A program made the position numbers and the translations under genes. Below, piece after piece: positions 1 through 11,531 of a stretch of 64,000 nt of DNA (position 1 is its first letter; every line of letters begins with the position of its first letter). Origin of the DNA: Mangifera indica (lineage: Eukaryota; Streptophyta; Magnoliopsida; Sapindales; Anacardiaceae); contig NC_058147.1 of NCBI RefSeq assembly GCF_011075055.1, positions 12,028,001 to 12,092,000 on the forward strand, in the 5' to 3' direction. The notes under the pieces are model-generated. The model was given only the letters and a program-made list of their open reading frames with translations. It made no database searches and had not been told where the DNA came from.

Positions 1-2941
1 TTTCCTTTTTGTTCTTTTTTTACCTATCATCAGTTTCATCTTTTGCTGAGCTCTTGTGAGATAATGCTTTAGAATTTGCAATGTCACTTCCCCTGTCCTT
101 AGGAGGTGTCTACTACCTTTGTTTTTGCATCATTTGGAAAGTATGGAATGTGGATGGTGGGATGTACACATATGATGCTTCAAATGGCATCATGTGAATA
201 TTGCAATGGTATGAAGTATTGTACCAAAATTCTACTAGCAACAATCACTGATTCCATGTATGTGGTAAATCTCTAGTCATGCACCTTAGATAGTTCCCTA
301 TACATTTATTCACAACATTTATCTGACCATCTGTTTGAGGATGATAGGTAGTGGACACTTGAATTCCTACCCCTTATATTCGAAACATCTTCTATCATAC
401 TCAATTCACAAAGATAGATCTCTTTTCACTAGTAATGGTACTTGGCATTCCATAAAGCTTATAAACATGGTCCATGAATGTATAAGCTATAGCTGAAACT
501 AAGAAGGGCTGGCTAAGGCAAACAAAGTGTGCATATTTAGTTAGCCAATCCACGACCACCAGTATAGCTCATTTTCCCTTTGACTTAGGTAGCCTTTCCA
601 TAAAATCCATTGTGATATCACCAAACACACCTGTAGGCACTAGTAGGGATTATAGCAGACCAGGACATGCTATGTTTCTGGTTTGTTCCTTTAACAGACT
701 TGACATGCCCTAACATAGTTACGTACATCCTTTTAAATAACTTTCCAATAGACCATAGATGCCAACCTCTTGACGATCACATAGACTCTAGAATGTCTCC
801 CAACTACAATTTCATGGAAGAGTGCAATGATGTTTTGCCTCAGAGTGGGGTCTGTACAAATAACATATTTCCATTCTATTTTAATTTCCCTTGTATCCAA
901 AAGTAATCTTTATATGTTTTGAGGCCTTACTACTTTGCTGCTATGATTGCTTGAAGTTGAGCATTTGCACTCCAGGAATTTTCAATTCTCTATAATAATT
1001 CGGATGTTAGTAAAATGGTAGTCAAACTATTAAATTCTCTTTCGGTGCTACTTGGTAGTCTAGAGAGTGCATCTGCCATCAAATTCTCTTTCCTTTTTTT
1101 GTATTGAATTTCATACTCATATCGCATGAGTTTAGCAACCCAAGCTTGCTTAGATGAAGTGGTAATCTATTGTTCCAACAAGAATTTAAGGCTTTGGTGA
1201 TCTATTTTAATTACAAAGTGTTTAATCATCAAGTGAGGCTCCTTTTTTTTTTTTATAGTAAATAACATTTCCAACACCTCCTTCTCATATATGGAGAGAA
1301 GTTGATTTTTTGGAGATAAAGCCTTGCCATTATAGGCTATAAAATGCCCTACTTACATAAAGACAACTTTAATTCCATCACCACACGCATCCGTCTCCAC
1401 CAAGAAGGTTTTTGTAGGGTCAGGTAACGCTAATACTGGAGCTGAAATCATGGCTGCTTTAAGCTCATCAAAAGCCTCTTGAGCTACACTACACCATTGG
1501 AATGAATCCTTCTTCAATAATTCTGCTAGAAGTCTGGCGATGTTACCATAATTCTTGACAAATTTTCTGTAGTAACCAATGAGGCCAAGGAACCTCCTGA
1601 GCTATTTAAGAGTCCGTAGACTAGGCTATGCTTAGACTGTTTCAATCTTTGTAGGGTTTGTTTTTACTCCCTTTACCGAGATAATATGCCCCAAGTATGA
1701 TATTTCTGCACTCCTAAATACACATGTTCTTCTATGCAAATAGCTTATTACTTCTCAGAATTTGAAATGCAGTTTTGAAGTGTTGCAAGTGGCCTGTTTG
1801 GTTTCTACTATATATGAGTATATCATCAAAAAATACCAACACAAAACTCTTCAGATGGCTTTTGAAAATCAAATTCACTAAATTCTGAAATGTTGATAAA
1901 GCATTGGTAAGCCGAAAAGGCATAATCAAAAATTCGTAGTGGCCTTCATGAGTCTTGAAAGTTGTTTTTTTATTTTATTGAGTCTAGATGCATACAAATT
2001 TGCCAATAACCAAATTTTAGATCGATTTTGGAGAACATTATAACACCTGCAAGCTTATCTAGTAACTTATTGATAATAGGGCTAAGATATTTGTTCCTCA
2101 CGGTGAGTTTGTTGAGGCTTTGATAATCAATACAAAGCCTTCAAGACCCGTCCTTCCTTTTAACCAACACAATAGTGTTGTTGTATTAGTTATTGCTGTT
2201 GCAAATGATACCTGCCCTCATCATTTCTTGCACCAATTTTTCTATGACATCCTTCTACACCCCATTATACCTGTAAGGTCTTAGATTAACAGGTTGGGCT
2301 CCTTCCTAGACTATAATCTGGTGGTCTTGGTCTTTCCTCAGTGGCAAACCTTCATGCTCCCTAAAAACATCAGAAAACTCTTCTAACAACAAGTCCAACT
2401 CTTCCCATTTAGTCTCTTATCCCCCTTTTATTGCTTGTAAACTATAAACCTCTCCTTCATTAGAAGGCAACATCACTTGGAGATTGGCTATTTATTAAGT
2501 CTTTTGTTGTATCTTTTCTAATTATAGGTTGCTAACTGCAGTCACCCTTGGTTCCTCCAATCCTTTCAAAACAAGAGGTTGTCTTTTCACTGTGAAGGTC
2601 ATTTTTAGCTCCTTAAAATTTCATAATATGTCCCCTAGAGTCGATAGCCATTGAATGCCTAAAATAAGGTCATAAGTGTTTAAAGGAAGGATGTGAGCAT
2701 CTATTGAAAATTGGTGTCCATGTACCTTCCAACAGAATTCTTCACACATGGAATTATAATTCAACTTCTCCCTATTAGCTACCTTCACCGTAGTCCCTTT
2801 AATCAGCTTTAATTTACAGTCTATTTTGAGAGTTATATGCTTAGTTAAGAAATTATACGTGTTGTCAGAATCCACCAAAATGTGCAATCTCATGACTTGA
2901 TGGCTAGTTAGTCCCTTCAAGGCATTTGAAGATAGTTGCAT
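1..2941 (-). pseudogene. Ty3/gypsy polyprotein (protease, RT, RNase H, integrase), decayed
   Basis: Retrotransposon pol read on the minus strand, broken by many stops and frameshifts. From high to low coordinates, an aspartic protease-like stretch (2941-2621) has VDSDNTYNFL where the family has D-S/T-G. A reverse transcriptase region (about 2290-1560) contains FFDDILIYS, the YxDD active site with Phe for Tyr, at 1732-1929. An RNase H stretch (about 1530-1080) reads ETDACGDG followed by KALSPKNQ. An integrase core (about 620-280) reads VVDWLTKYAHF-like and then YHPQTDGQ-like. The order PR-RT-RH-IN is that of Ty3/gypsy, not copia. The element runs off the left edge, so its 3' LTR is outside the window. 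It cannot encode a working enzyme as it stands. Confidence 0.85.
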
Positions 2942-3974
2942 TTAGGCTTAGTTTGACTACCGTTTCTCCTGCATTTCTTCCACTTCACCCTTTTCCCTTG
3001 TATCAACTTGCAACTAAAGTGTATAGACTTGCTTCTTTTTACACTTGTGGCAAAAGGAGTATCTTTCATTACACCAAAAGCATAGGCCTTTTGCTCTTTT
3101 TTCATCAAACTCCTTATTTGATAATGTTTTGCTGGGTTTTTGGGATATTGTGGTTGAAAATTGAGGGACATTTGGGGTAGGCAAAAGTCTTAGTTGAGAT
3201 GATGGTTTGGTGTACGTCACAAGGTGGATGTTTGTGTTGGATTGAGAATTGAAGGATGATTTGTGTGTTTGGCTAGCGAAAGGTGTACGGGTAGATGGTT
3301 TGGGTTATTCTTTAATTGCAACAATAGTGATTTCCTATAGTTTAGCTAGAAAGTAAGCTTCAGACAGTGTACTAGGCTTAAACATACGCACAGACATATG
3401 TAGAGCATCAGTTAATCCAGCTAAAAAGAACCTAAAGGCCTAGTCCTCCTTAATTCTAGCCCTGAGATATAATTCATCAAATGAGTTTAGATATTCCTGT
3501 AGAGACCTTACTTGCTTCAGATTTTCGTAAGTGTGGATCCTAAATCTAGCATTGAGACTCTGCACATAATCTTCCCAAGCCATCGGTTGATCGTCTTTGG
3601 TTCGGATAAAGCCTTGATGCCATTAGATAGCCTTCCCTTCAAAGTGTAGAGCAGCAATCTTAACTCTGGTATCTCCTGGCATTTCGTCGATCTTAAAGAA
3701 ATACTCTGCTCAAAAAAGCCAATTATCTAACTCTTCCTTATTGAATTTCAGAAACTTCAACTTAGTTGATTGATTCCACGATTACTTCTAATCAGTCACC
3801 TCTACTACAGGTAACTATACTGTCTTTTGTTTGTTGAGTATCTCTAAGGCGTTCAATTAAGCCTCTGATTTCTTTTGCCAGTTCTTGCAACTAGTGTTGT
3901 TGCCTGTTCTCTAACTCGTGCATCATTTGCATAAATTCTCGATGTAGCTCTTCGTTTTTGGTGCCCTTTGCCAT
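2942..3974 (-). pseudogene. Ty3/gypsy gag remnant with zinc-knuckle-like motif
   Basis: Gag region of the same minus-strand element. A start codon at 3974 lies just inside the primer-binding site and opens MAKGTKNEELHREF, but meets a stop after 27 codons. The frame then resumes with LQELAKEIRGL. Further on, at about 3080-3014, CFWCNERYSFCHKC resembles the zinc-knuckle-like CFWC...GHKC motif that ends many plant gypsy gag proteins. Several frames must be joined to follow the protein, so it is dead. Confidence 0.7.
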
Positions 3975-3987
3975 GACCCAAGTCGAT

Positions 3988-3999
3988 GCTTTGATACCA
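3988..3999 (-). other. Primer-binding site (tRNA-iMet type) of the left gypsy element
   Basis: The minus strand reads TGGTATCAAAGC, one change from TGGTATCAGAGC, the complement of the 3' end of plant initiator tRNA-Met used by many plant LTR elements. It lies 14 bases upstream of the gag start, which fixes the element's orientation and shows that its 5' LTR must lie at higher coordinates. Confidence 0.7.
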
Positions 4000-4001
4000 C
4001 T

Positions 4002-4424
4002 TGATGCGTTGTGGGAGGTTGAGATTGTAGAGAATCAAAATTAAGAAGAATCTAGAAAAGGAAAGTTAACATAGATATCAGAAGAAGGGGGAAAATATGT
4101 TTATTCCATAGTAATGGTGTCTATGTATGTTTTCACTAACCAACCAAAACAATCAAAAGGTGGCAACTGGTTAAAGCATAATACTTATTCATATATATTT
4201 TATATATTTCCTTTCCAAAAGACGACATTGACTTCTACTCCCGTGCGTTGTTTTGATGCCGACGATTTAAATGCACATCACCAATGCTATATTTTATTTA
4301 TAAAAAAAAAAAAGAAAACTTCTTTTCCAAATAGTTGTTAGAAGGCAACAATTAGGGAATGAAAACAGTGTCTCATTGAGGTGCTTCCTCAACCCAAAGA
4401 ACCAGATTGTTGTGTCCCTCATCA
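4002..4424 (-). repeat. Candidate 5' LTR of the left gypsy element
   Basis: Immediately outside the primer-binding site the plus strand starts TGATGCGTTGTGGGAGG, and 423 bases later it ends GTGTCCCTCATCA. The two ends are near-inverted copies of each other in the TG...CA form expected for an LTR. The matching 3' LTR lies outside the window, so the outer boundary rests on this terminal pattern alone. No target duplication can be tested. Confidence 0.35.
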
Positions 4425-5323
4425 ATAAATTATATGACAATCACAAAATAAATATGTACTATATTGTAAACAAAATATAAGAAGCTACAACAGATGCCAA
4501 AAAACTTTGTCAAGAGAAGGGAGGGAATGTGCATCAACGAATTTCAAATGTTTTGTTCAAGTTTACTTTTACATGAATACTTGTTTGTGGAGCTACAAAA
4601 GGTGATTGAGACATGGTTATGTCGAGAAATTAAAAGAAAATAAAGGCACCCAATTGGGTATCCTAAATATGGTCTTAAATTTAGTTTTCAAGTCAGTTTT
4701 GATTTCTTAGAGAGTGAAAACAGAATCAAAATCAAAACCAGAACCTACCCAAGGTAAGTTGGCTTCATTTAGTGATCGAAATAAAAAATTGGGTGCCCAT
4801 TGGGTATTCTGCTCACCTTTAGTCACACATATTGGGTTTCAATCATGTATGTTTAAAGAAAAGCAATTCAAACTTCAAAAATAAAATCAACAGACCAATT
4901 ATTATAACATTGAAACTTAAAGTTAATTGTTTGTATAAAGACCTCGATGTATAAATTTTTCATCCTTGATTTCAAATTGCAAAGGCTGATTGTGAGTTAG
5001 AGAAAGTGGAAATGAGATTTCTAAAAGCTTCAGGGACTCCTTGGATCGTTTGTTCGTTTGAAAACATTTGGGTCATAAAAGGTTGGGTCAAGGGGTTCTT
5101 TTAATTAAATTTGAATTTTGCTCATATTCATGTAGACTTCGAAGTGGTGTTTAATTTCTTATACACCAGCATCGTTCCAAAGAGGTTATTTTAATTAATT
5201 TTCCTATTTAAGACAATTAATTAGTATATCTGTTAAATGTTATAAAAATAAGAATATAATTTTTGCAGATATTGGAACGTATTTGTTATTTGAAATTGAA
5301 GAGGAATTTAAAATATCTATAAT
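4425..5323. other. AT-rich noncoding stretch
   Basis: No open frame with recognisable codon structure, no RNA gene and no clear repeat seen. Confidence 0.6.
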
Positions 5324-5780
5324 TAGGGGTGTGCATAGTTTATTTTTGTGTGGTTTAAAAGATTTTAAAATGAAATAAAAAAAGACAGTTTAAAAAATTT
5401 TTAAATTAAACTAAACTAAACTAAAAGAATATAGTTTAAATTATAATTCGAACTGATTAAAATAATTTATTTTTTAATATATATTATTTAACAAAATTAA
5501 TTAAATTTTAATTTTTTAAAGTATAATATAAATATATAAAATAAATAAAAAATAAATTATACATTTAATTGCTTATTAAAAAAATATGTCAAATATGGTT
5601 TTTTATATATATATGATTTATGATTTGTTTTAGTTTGAAAATTATTCAAACTGAAAAGTATTTTTAAAAAAAATTATAAATTTAAATTAAACTATTTTAT
5701 AAATTGAATCAAATTAAACTATAATTTTTAAACTGTTCGATCTAATTTTATAATTTGAACCAAAATTATATACCACTCAA
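5324..5780. mobile_element. Possible decayed hAT-type MITE
   Basis: The left end reads TAGGGGTGTGCATAGTTT. The complement of the right end reads TTGAGTGGTATATAATTTT, so the termini are imperfect inverted copies. The flanking 8-mers TCTATAAT (5316-5323) and TGCATAAT (5781-5788) agree at 6 of 8 bases, the duplication length made by hAT transposases. The interior is extremely AT-rich, with self-complementary stretches resembling decayed GGTTTGGTTC-type MITE sequence. The end match is weak, so this remains tentative. Confidence 0.35.
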
Positions 5781-6018
5781 TGCATAATCATGTACTAAGA
5801 TGATATTTACTAGGATAACCATGCCTCTACGAGGTGCGGATTCCGTGAAATAAGTAAGGATATAGATGGCGATGTGCATGAAAAATTCAACAAGCAGAAA
5901 CATGGGTAGAATGGAGATAGATGTTTGCCCACCTCACACCTGCCCCACTAGCACCCACCGTCTCTGCCTAATTCACTAAAATACCAATTGCATTTTATAA
6001 TATTTGCCAATATTCTAT

Positions 6019-6994
6019 TAATATATAGGCCTAAAATACTATCCCACCCAAGGTATGGTGAAACCCTAGTGACCCCTTTTAACTTTGGAAAATTCAAACA
6101 ACTACGTATGAGTAAAATTCTATTAGAAAACTTAGTTAAAATTAAGGGTAGAATTATTATTTAACAAAAAAATTTAAAAAACATAAAATTAATTATATTT
6201 TCCCCTTAAGTTTTAAAAACTAATAACTTTACCTCTGTCTTAAGTTTTTAAACTTTAAAAACTAGCATTCCACCCTAAAAAAGACTTAAGGTTTTTTTTC
6301 TCCCAACTCTAGCCACCATCTCCGATGAATGACAACTTGTCTTTCTTCCTCCCAATAAGGCCTCTTCCTCCGATAACCTCTAAAGATGTCTGGATCAAAA
6401 AATCTAGACGTCTTTTGTCATAATTTTTTGACCTAAACAAAGGGTCCTTTGTCTGGATAATGAAGGTGTCATCTAGACGATAATGATGTCTTGGTCTCAT
6501 CATCGTCATCTGTCATGAAGACTCATCTGGATGACACCTTTATTGTCCAAACAAAGGACCCTTTGCCTGGATCAAAAAATCTAGATGAAAGACGTCTGGA
6601 TTTTTTGATCTAGACATCTTTTGAGGTTGTCAAAGGAAGAGGTTTCATCGAGAGAAAGAAAGACAAGTTGTCATTAGTCGAAGATGGTGGTCAGAGTTGG
6701 GAAGAAGAAAACCCTAAGTTTTGGGGGGGAGGGAGAAGGAATGTTAGTTTTTAAAGTCTGAAAACTTTAAGCATGAGTGAAGTTGTTAGTTTTTAAAATT
6801 TAGAGGAGAAAATATCATAACTTTTATGTTTTTAAAATTTTTTTTGTTAAATAACAATTTACCCTTAACTTTAATTGAGTTTTTTAAAGGAATTTTTCTC
6901 AAAGGTGGGTGTTTGAGGTTTCAAAAGTTAGAGGGGATCACTTTAAGGTTTCACTTTACCTTGGCGGGAAATAGTTATTTTGGCCTAATATATA
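6019..6994. mobile_element. Long foldback element with 9-bp target duplication (MULE-like MITE)
   Basis: The element is 6028-6985 (958 bp). Both ends begin GGCC: the left reads GGCCTAAAATACTATCCC and the complement of the right reads GGCCAAAATAACTATTTCCC, each followed shortly by CCAAGG. It is flanked by perfect 9-bp copies of TAATATATA (6019-6027 and 6986-6994), the duplication length of Mutator-like elements. The two halves are inverted copies for nearly their full length. For example, the ACCCCTTTTAACTTTGG region near 6080 pairs with the region near 6930, and the block about 6370-6430 pairs with 6560-6620. No transposase is encoded. A transcript would fold into a hairpin of several hundred base pairs. 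Confidence 0.75.
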
Positions 6995-9478
6995 AAACTC
7001 AAAAAGCTAATTCATTTTCTTCCCAAGACCTTAGTAGTCTCATTCTCTACCTACTCATTGGAGTCGATTATTTATTCTAATTGCATAAATTATTTCGAGT
7101 TTTCATGACTTCCATGGTTGATCGATAGCATGCGAATGGATTAGTTTCATTCTTTCTTTGATTCTCCCTTTTTTTTTCCCATTTGTTGTCACTCGACTCT
7201 TCTCTCATGGTTGTGAAAGGATGGGGTACTAATGGGTTAGACAATTATGGTAGGGTGTTGTTTGGTGGTTAATAGAAAATGGTTTGCTATTGCAAGGTTC
7301 CGAGTAGCGGGGTGAGATTAGATAACAAAGGCATAAAGAAATAAAGGTGTACAAAGAAAGAAAATAAAAACAAACATTAAAAAAAGGAATTAGACCTTTG
7401 ACATGATCCATTAACTTGACACGATATGATACAAAAAAATCGGGTTAGAGTTATAAGTTTTGACACAAATAGTAATTTGGGTTGGGTTAGGGTTTACCAT
7501 TAAAAAATGAGATTAGATTCGGATTGATACAAAACTAACTCGAATTGACTTGAATATTTAAAACAAATTATTGCATAACATGATATCATGAAAAAATCTC
7601 TAATATTATTTATTTTATTTATTTAACAAAAAGAGTTTCAATATATAATTTATATTCTTTAATTCGAATCAACAAAGAAATTGACATTATATCACCAAAC
7701 GCCAAATTTGCATCACTCATCCACTGTTTCTTAAAACATTATATAGGTTAGCTAGATGTTTTTTTTTTTTTAAATAAATTTTGGATACCTACTTGGAGAA
7801 GCTAGTTTTAGACCTTTTCCAGATTTTTATCATTTTCTACTAAAGACATTCATTTTAATTTAGTAACAAACTTGTAAAAACTATTTGTAGTTTTCTTTTT
7901 TGTTGGTTTGTTATAGATACAAGTAAATTGAAATTATTATGTTTGATATGTTATATTTATATATTTGTTAATGATTTTAAATTTATGATAGTTACATTCA
8001 ACATATAAAAAAAAAATTAAATTTTTTAAATATTTGACAAGTAGTTATTAATCACGTTAATTATCAATTACGTTCTTTTAAAGTTGAGATTGTAGGCTTA
8101 TTTGAGTTCTTGATTATGATATTATGTTTTCATCCCTACAATTGATTATATAAAAAAACAATAAGTAAATTATTAGTATTACTTTGAAATAAAATAATTA
8201 TGTTTTAACAAAATGTCATTTTATGCCAAAATGTATTTTCATATGTTATTTTGTAATAAATTGAGTGATTATTTGATATAGAAAATGTGTTATTCAATAA
8301 TAAATTATGTCCTTATATGTTAGATTAAGTCTGGTCAACATGTAAATATTTGAGTTTAGTTTAAGGTTGAAAAATTTTGATACGATTTTGTTTTGGATTG
8401 GGTTAGGTGTAGGGTCTTGAATTTGAAACTCAAACTGGTAATATAATCTAATAACATGAATTATCAAGTTTAGAAGGAATACAATAATAAGAAAAAGAAG
8501 AACAATTTGTGGTAATTTTTTGTTGGGTTTATGGTTTAGCCTTTTGTGGTTCAAAGAGTTATGCATTTTGTCCATTGCTTGTTTTATGTTTGGCCAAATT
8601 GTTGTTCAAAGAGTTTGTGAAATATAATAATAATTTTTTAATTTTAGTAATAAAATATTCTAAAACTCAACATCTCTCAAACTTCTAAAACATTACCTTG
8701 AAAATATAAAATCATTTGATCTAGCTGCACTTTTGGGCTGCCAAACGCTGTCGGCCTATGGTTTTTGACCAAACTGAGGCCTAATTGGAAGTAAGCTTGA
8801 TAAGCTACAGACGATTAGAAGTAAGCTTGCCATGTCAAGTTTGATTGCCCTGTTTGTTCTGGATGAACTAAGGAAAAAATCTACTCAAACTAGGTTAAAT
8901 ATTAAAGCAAGTAAAATTTTAGAAAATTTAACAATTATATTTTATAAAAGAATTTACTTTTAAAAAATAATTAAAAATATAAAATATCATTTTACCATAC
9001 CATTTTAACTAAGATAAGTTTGCGCCTACGAATTTTAAATTGTCCCTTAATAGGCACAATGCCTACCAAATAAACCCCCATGAGATATACCATGCCCCTG
9101 ATAGTATGAACTATTTAGTAAGCGTGGTTGCATCTATTGGGGTATTTCAACAATTTTCTTGTCATAATCAGAGTTTCACTTAACAAATCATAGTATATAA
9201 CTTATTATAAATATTTTTTGTCAACTAACAATTAATTTCAATTTAAAAAACATTACATTATTAAACAAAATTCAAATATCTAAACTTTCTACATACTAAA
9301 AATCTACCCCTTTTTTTTAATCAAATTTCTAGATTCAACCCATGCATTACACTCTAGTCTAATGAAAAAATGTATTTCCATCAATCAACAACAAAGTTCA
9401 AACGAAGAAACGTGACATTTCTAACAAAAATTAAAAAATCTAGGCAGACCCGATTCGACCCGACCCGATTTATTTCTT
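6995..9478. other. AT-rich intergenic DNA, no gene seen
   Basis: Contains homopolymer runs and low-complexity AT sequence. Two stretches (about 7400-7560 and 8330-8470) share GGGTTGGGTTAGG-like and GATACRATTT-like motifs that probably belong to a decayed nonautonomous transposon, but no ends or target duplication could be fixed. No convincing coding frame. Confidence 0.6.
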
Positions 9479-9479
9479 C

Positions 9480-9487
9480 TATAAATA
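9480..9487 (+). promoter_or_regulatory. Candidate TATA box of the RFL PPR gene
   Basis: TATAAATA lies 105 bases upstream of the ATG at 9592. It would place transcription start near 9510-9520, giving an 70-80-base leader that includes an AT microsatellite. This is inferred from sequence and spacing only. Confidence 0.4.
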
Positions 9488-9515
9488 TCACGGAATCTCA
9501 CGGAGAGAGCAGATC

Positions 9516-9518
<3 letters not shown>

Positions 9519-9551
<33 letters not shown>
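9519..9551. repeat. (AT)n microsatellite in the probable PPR gene leader
   Basis: An uninterrupted AT dinucleotide run of about 16 units lies between the candidate TATA box and the start codon. It is likely length-polymorphic and could alter leader length or transcription start choice. Confidence 0.9.
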
Positions 9552-9552
<1 letters not shown>

Positions 9553-9591
9553 CAACTCTTCCCGGTCCCAAGTCAGAAGTCCCTTGTGTAA

Positions 9592-11415
9592 ATGTTTCTT
9601 AAAAGTTCACTTGTTTCTTCAAAATCATCTTTCAGTGTTAGATTTTCATCTTCATTTGTTCGTTCTTCAGTTTCCCAACATCAACACGCAAAATCACCCA
9701 AACACACCTCTACGTCTAAACGCCATTCTCAACTTGATCATTTCCTCCATGTAAACTGCAGGTCAGGTAACTTTTCTCTTCATGAAGCTCTTGATTCCTT
9801 CGATTACATGATTCATATGAATCCCACTCCCGCTATGTCATCATTCAGCCTTTTGTTTTCTGCGCTTGGTAAGAAAAAGCATATTGATCAACTTCTTGTG
9901 CTGTACACGAGATTCATTTCAGCTGGGTTGTTGCCGGATTTAATTATTTTGAACATTTTAGTTAATTTCTTATGCAAAATGGCCCGGGTTTCTGAAGGCT
10001 TTTTGGTTTTGGGGAGTATTTTTAGGAGGGGTTTTTATCCCGATGCGGTTACTTTTAATTGTCTGATTAATGGTCTTTGTATGGAGGGGAAGATTAAGAA
10101 GGCCATCCAATTGCATAGGAAAATGGTTTTGGTTGGTTGTAGACCCAATGGGTTTACGGTTGGGACTTTGATTACTGGGTTGTGTCGAACAAGTAATGTC
10201 ACTGTTGCCCTTCAGTTATTTGAGGAAATGAATAACGGGAATGGGGAATTTGGTGCCACTTGTAGGCCTGATATTGTTTCCTATTCTACACTTATTGATG
10301 GTCTTTGCAAATATGGGTTAGTAGACAAGGCAAAGAAACTGTTTTCAGAAATGAAGACCAAGGGCATTAATCCAAACGTGATTACTTACAACACTCTAAT
10401 GTATGGCTTGTGTAATATATCTAATTGGGAGGAGGCTAGAACTTTGTTTATAGAGATGTTGGAGGAAGGGGTAAAGCCTGATGTGGTGACATTTAGTGTG
10501 ATAATGGATAAGCTTTGTTTGAATGGAAAGATAGATGAAGCCAATGCTTTGCTCCAGCTAATGATTAATAGAGGTGTTTGTCCAGACACAATTACTTATA
10601 ACACACTTTTGAGTGGTTTTTGCTTGGCAGGTAGAATTGATGATGCTAGAAATCTATTTGATTCCATGGCTAGTACGGGGTGTAAGCCTAATGTTTTTAG
10701 CTACAATATTTTGATGGATGGTTTATGCTTGGCGAATAAAGTTGATAATGCTAAGGAATTGTTTGCTTCAATGTTGAGCAAGGGATTTATGCCTAATGTA
10801 GTTAACTACAATACTCTGATCAATTGGTATTGCAAGAATCGAAAAGTTGATGAAGCTATGAATCTTTATAAGGAAATGACTTTAAAGGGAGTTAGGCCAA
10901 CAGTTGTTACTTATAGCACCTTGCTATCTGGCCTTTTTATGAACTATAATGTCAGACATGCAAAAAAGCTATTTGGTGAGATGCAACTTAGTAATGTGTC
11001 TCCCAGTTTAATTACGTATAATATTCTTATTGATGGGTATTGCAAAAATGGTTGTGTTTTGGAGGCTGTTGAACTGTTCCATACTTTAATAAGTCGAAAC
11101 ATTCAACCTAACATCATAACTTTCAACTGTCTCATTGATGGGTTATGCAAAACAGGGAGGCTCAAAATTGCTCGGGAACTGTTTAACAGATTGCGCAATG
11201 AAGGCTTTGTTCTGAATGTCAGAACATATAACATTATGATGCATGGATTTTGTAAAGAAGGGAAGTTAGAAATGGCAAGTAATTTGTTGTTAGATATGGA
11301 GCAAGACCATTGTGCTCCAGATTTCATCACTTTTAATACTCTTATGTTTGGATTCTTGCAGAATAATGAGACTTCAAAAGTTGTTGAACTTCTTCACAAA
11401 ATGAAAGAAATGTAA
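9592..11415 (+). CDS. Restorer-of-fertility-like (RFL) P-class PPR protein, C-terminus frameshifted
   Basis: Single-exon gene of 607 codons. P-class pentatricopeptide repeat proteins bind organelle RNA through one residue pair per repeat; RFL members usually act in mitochondria on transcript cleavage or stability. Residues 1-78 are rich in Ser, Arg, Lys and His with few acids, which suits a mitochondrial presequence. From about residue 79 there are 15 tandem 35-residue motifs, seen as repeats of the type '[20 protein letters not shown]...GVxP'. The fourth carries a six-residue expansion before TCRP, an RFL-like trait. Codon use is clean and no stop interrupts motifs 1-14. The stop at 11413-11415 (MKEM-stop) falls inside the last motif. 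The natural C-terminal tail follows in the next frame, so the protein is about 40 residues short. A TATA-like box and AT repeat lie upstream. Confidence 0.9.
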   Translation: MFLKSSLVSSKSSFSVRFSSSFVRSSVSQHQHAKSPKHTSTSKRHSQLDHFLHVNCRSGNFSLHEALDSFDYMIHMNPTPAMSSFSLLFSALGKKKHIDQLLVLYTRFISAGLLPDLIILNILVNFLCKMARVSEGFLVLGSIFRRGFYPDAVTFNCLINGLCMEGKIKKAIQLHRKMVLVGCRPNGFTVGTLITGLCRTSNVTVALQLFEEMNNGNGEFGATCRPDIVSYSTLIDGLCKYGLVDKAKKLFSEMKTKGINPNVITYNTLMYGLCNISNWEEARTLFIEMLEEGVKPDVVTFSVIMDKLCLNGKIDEANALLQLMINRGVCPDTITYNTLLSGFCLAGRIDDARNLFDSMASTGCKPNVFSYNILMDGLCLANKVDNAKELFASMLSKGFMPNVVNYNTLINWYCKNRKVDEAMNLYKEMTLKGVRPTVVTYSTLLSGLFMNYNVRHAKKLFGEMQLSNVSPSLITYNILIDGYCKNGCVLEAVELFHTLISRNIQPNIITFNCLIDGLCKTGRLKIARELFNRLRNEGFVLNVRTYNIMMHGFCKEGKLEMASNLLLDMEQDHCAPDFITFNTLMFGFLQNNETSKVVELLHKMKEM

Positions 11416-11531
11416 AGCCAGATGCAGCTATAGCTTCAATTGTATTAGATTTACTGGAAAAGCATGAAAATTATCATGAAGTCTTGAATTTGCTACCATC
11501 CTTTTCAACCCAAGAACCGACAGGATGTTGA
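11412..11531 (+). pseudogene. Out-of-frame C-terminal tail of the RFL PPR gene
   Basis: Shifted by one base from the PPR frame, this stretch reads [17 protein letters not shown] and continues to LPSFSTQEPTG before a TGA at 11529-11531. It is the family's usual ending (KPD...S.VVDLLSK...CLDLLPTF). The sequence around the break, GAAATG, would keep frame as GAAAATG, so loss of one A in a short A run explains the premature stop. It may be a true mutation, an allele, or a homopolymer error in the assembly. Confidence 0.8.

Noticed and set aside
4114..4341. 75-codon plus-strand ORF
   Set aside because: It lies inside the candidate gypsy LTR and ends in a poly-Lys run from an A tract; no family resemblance.
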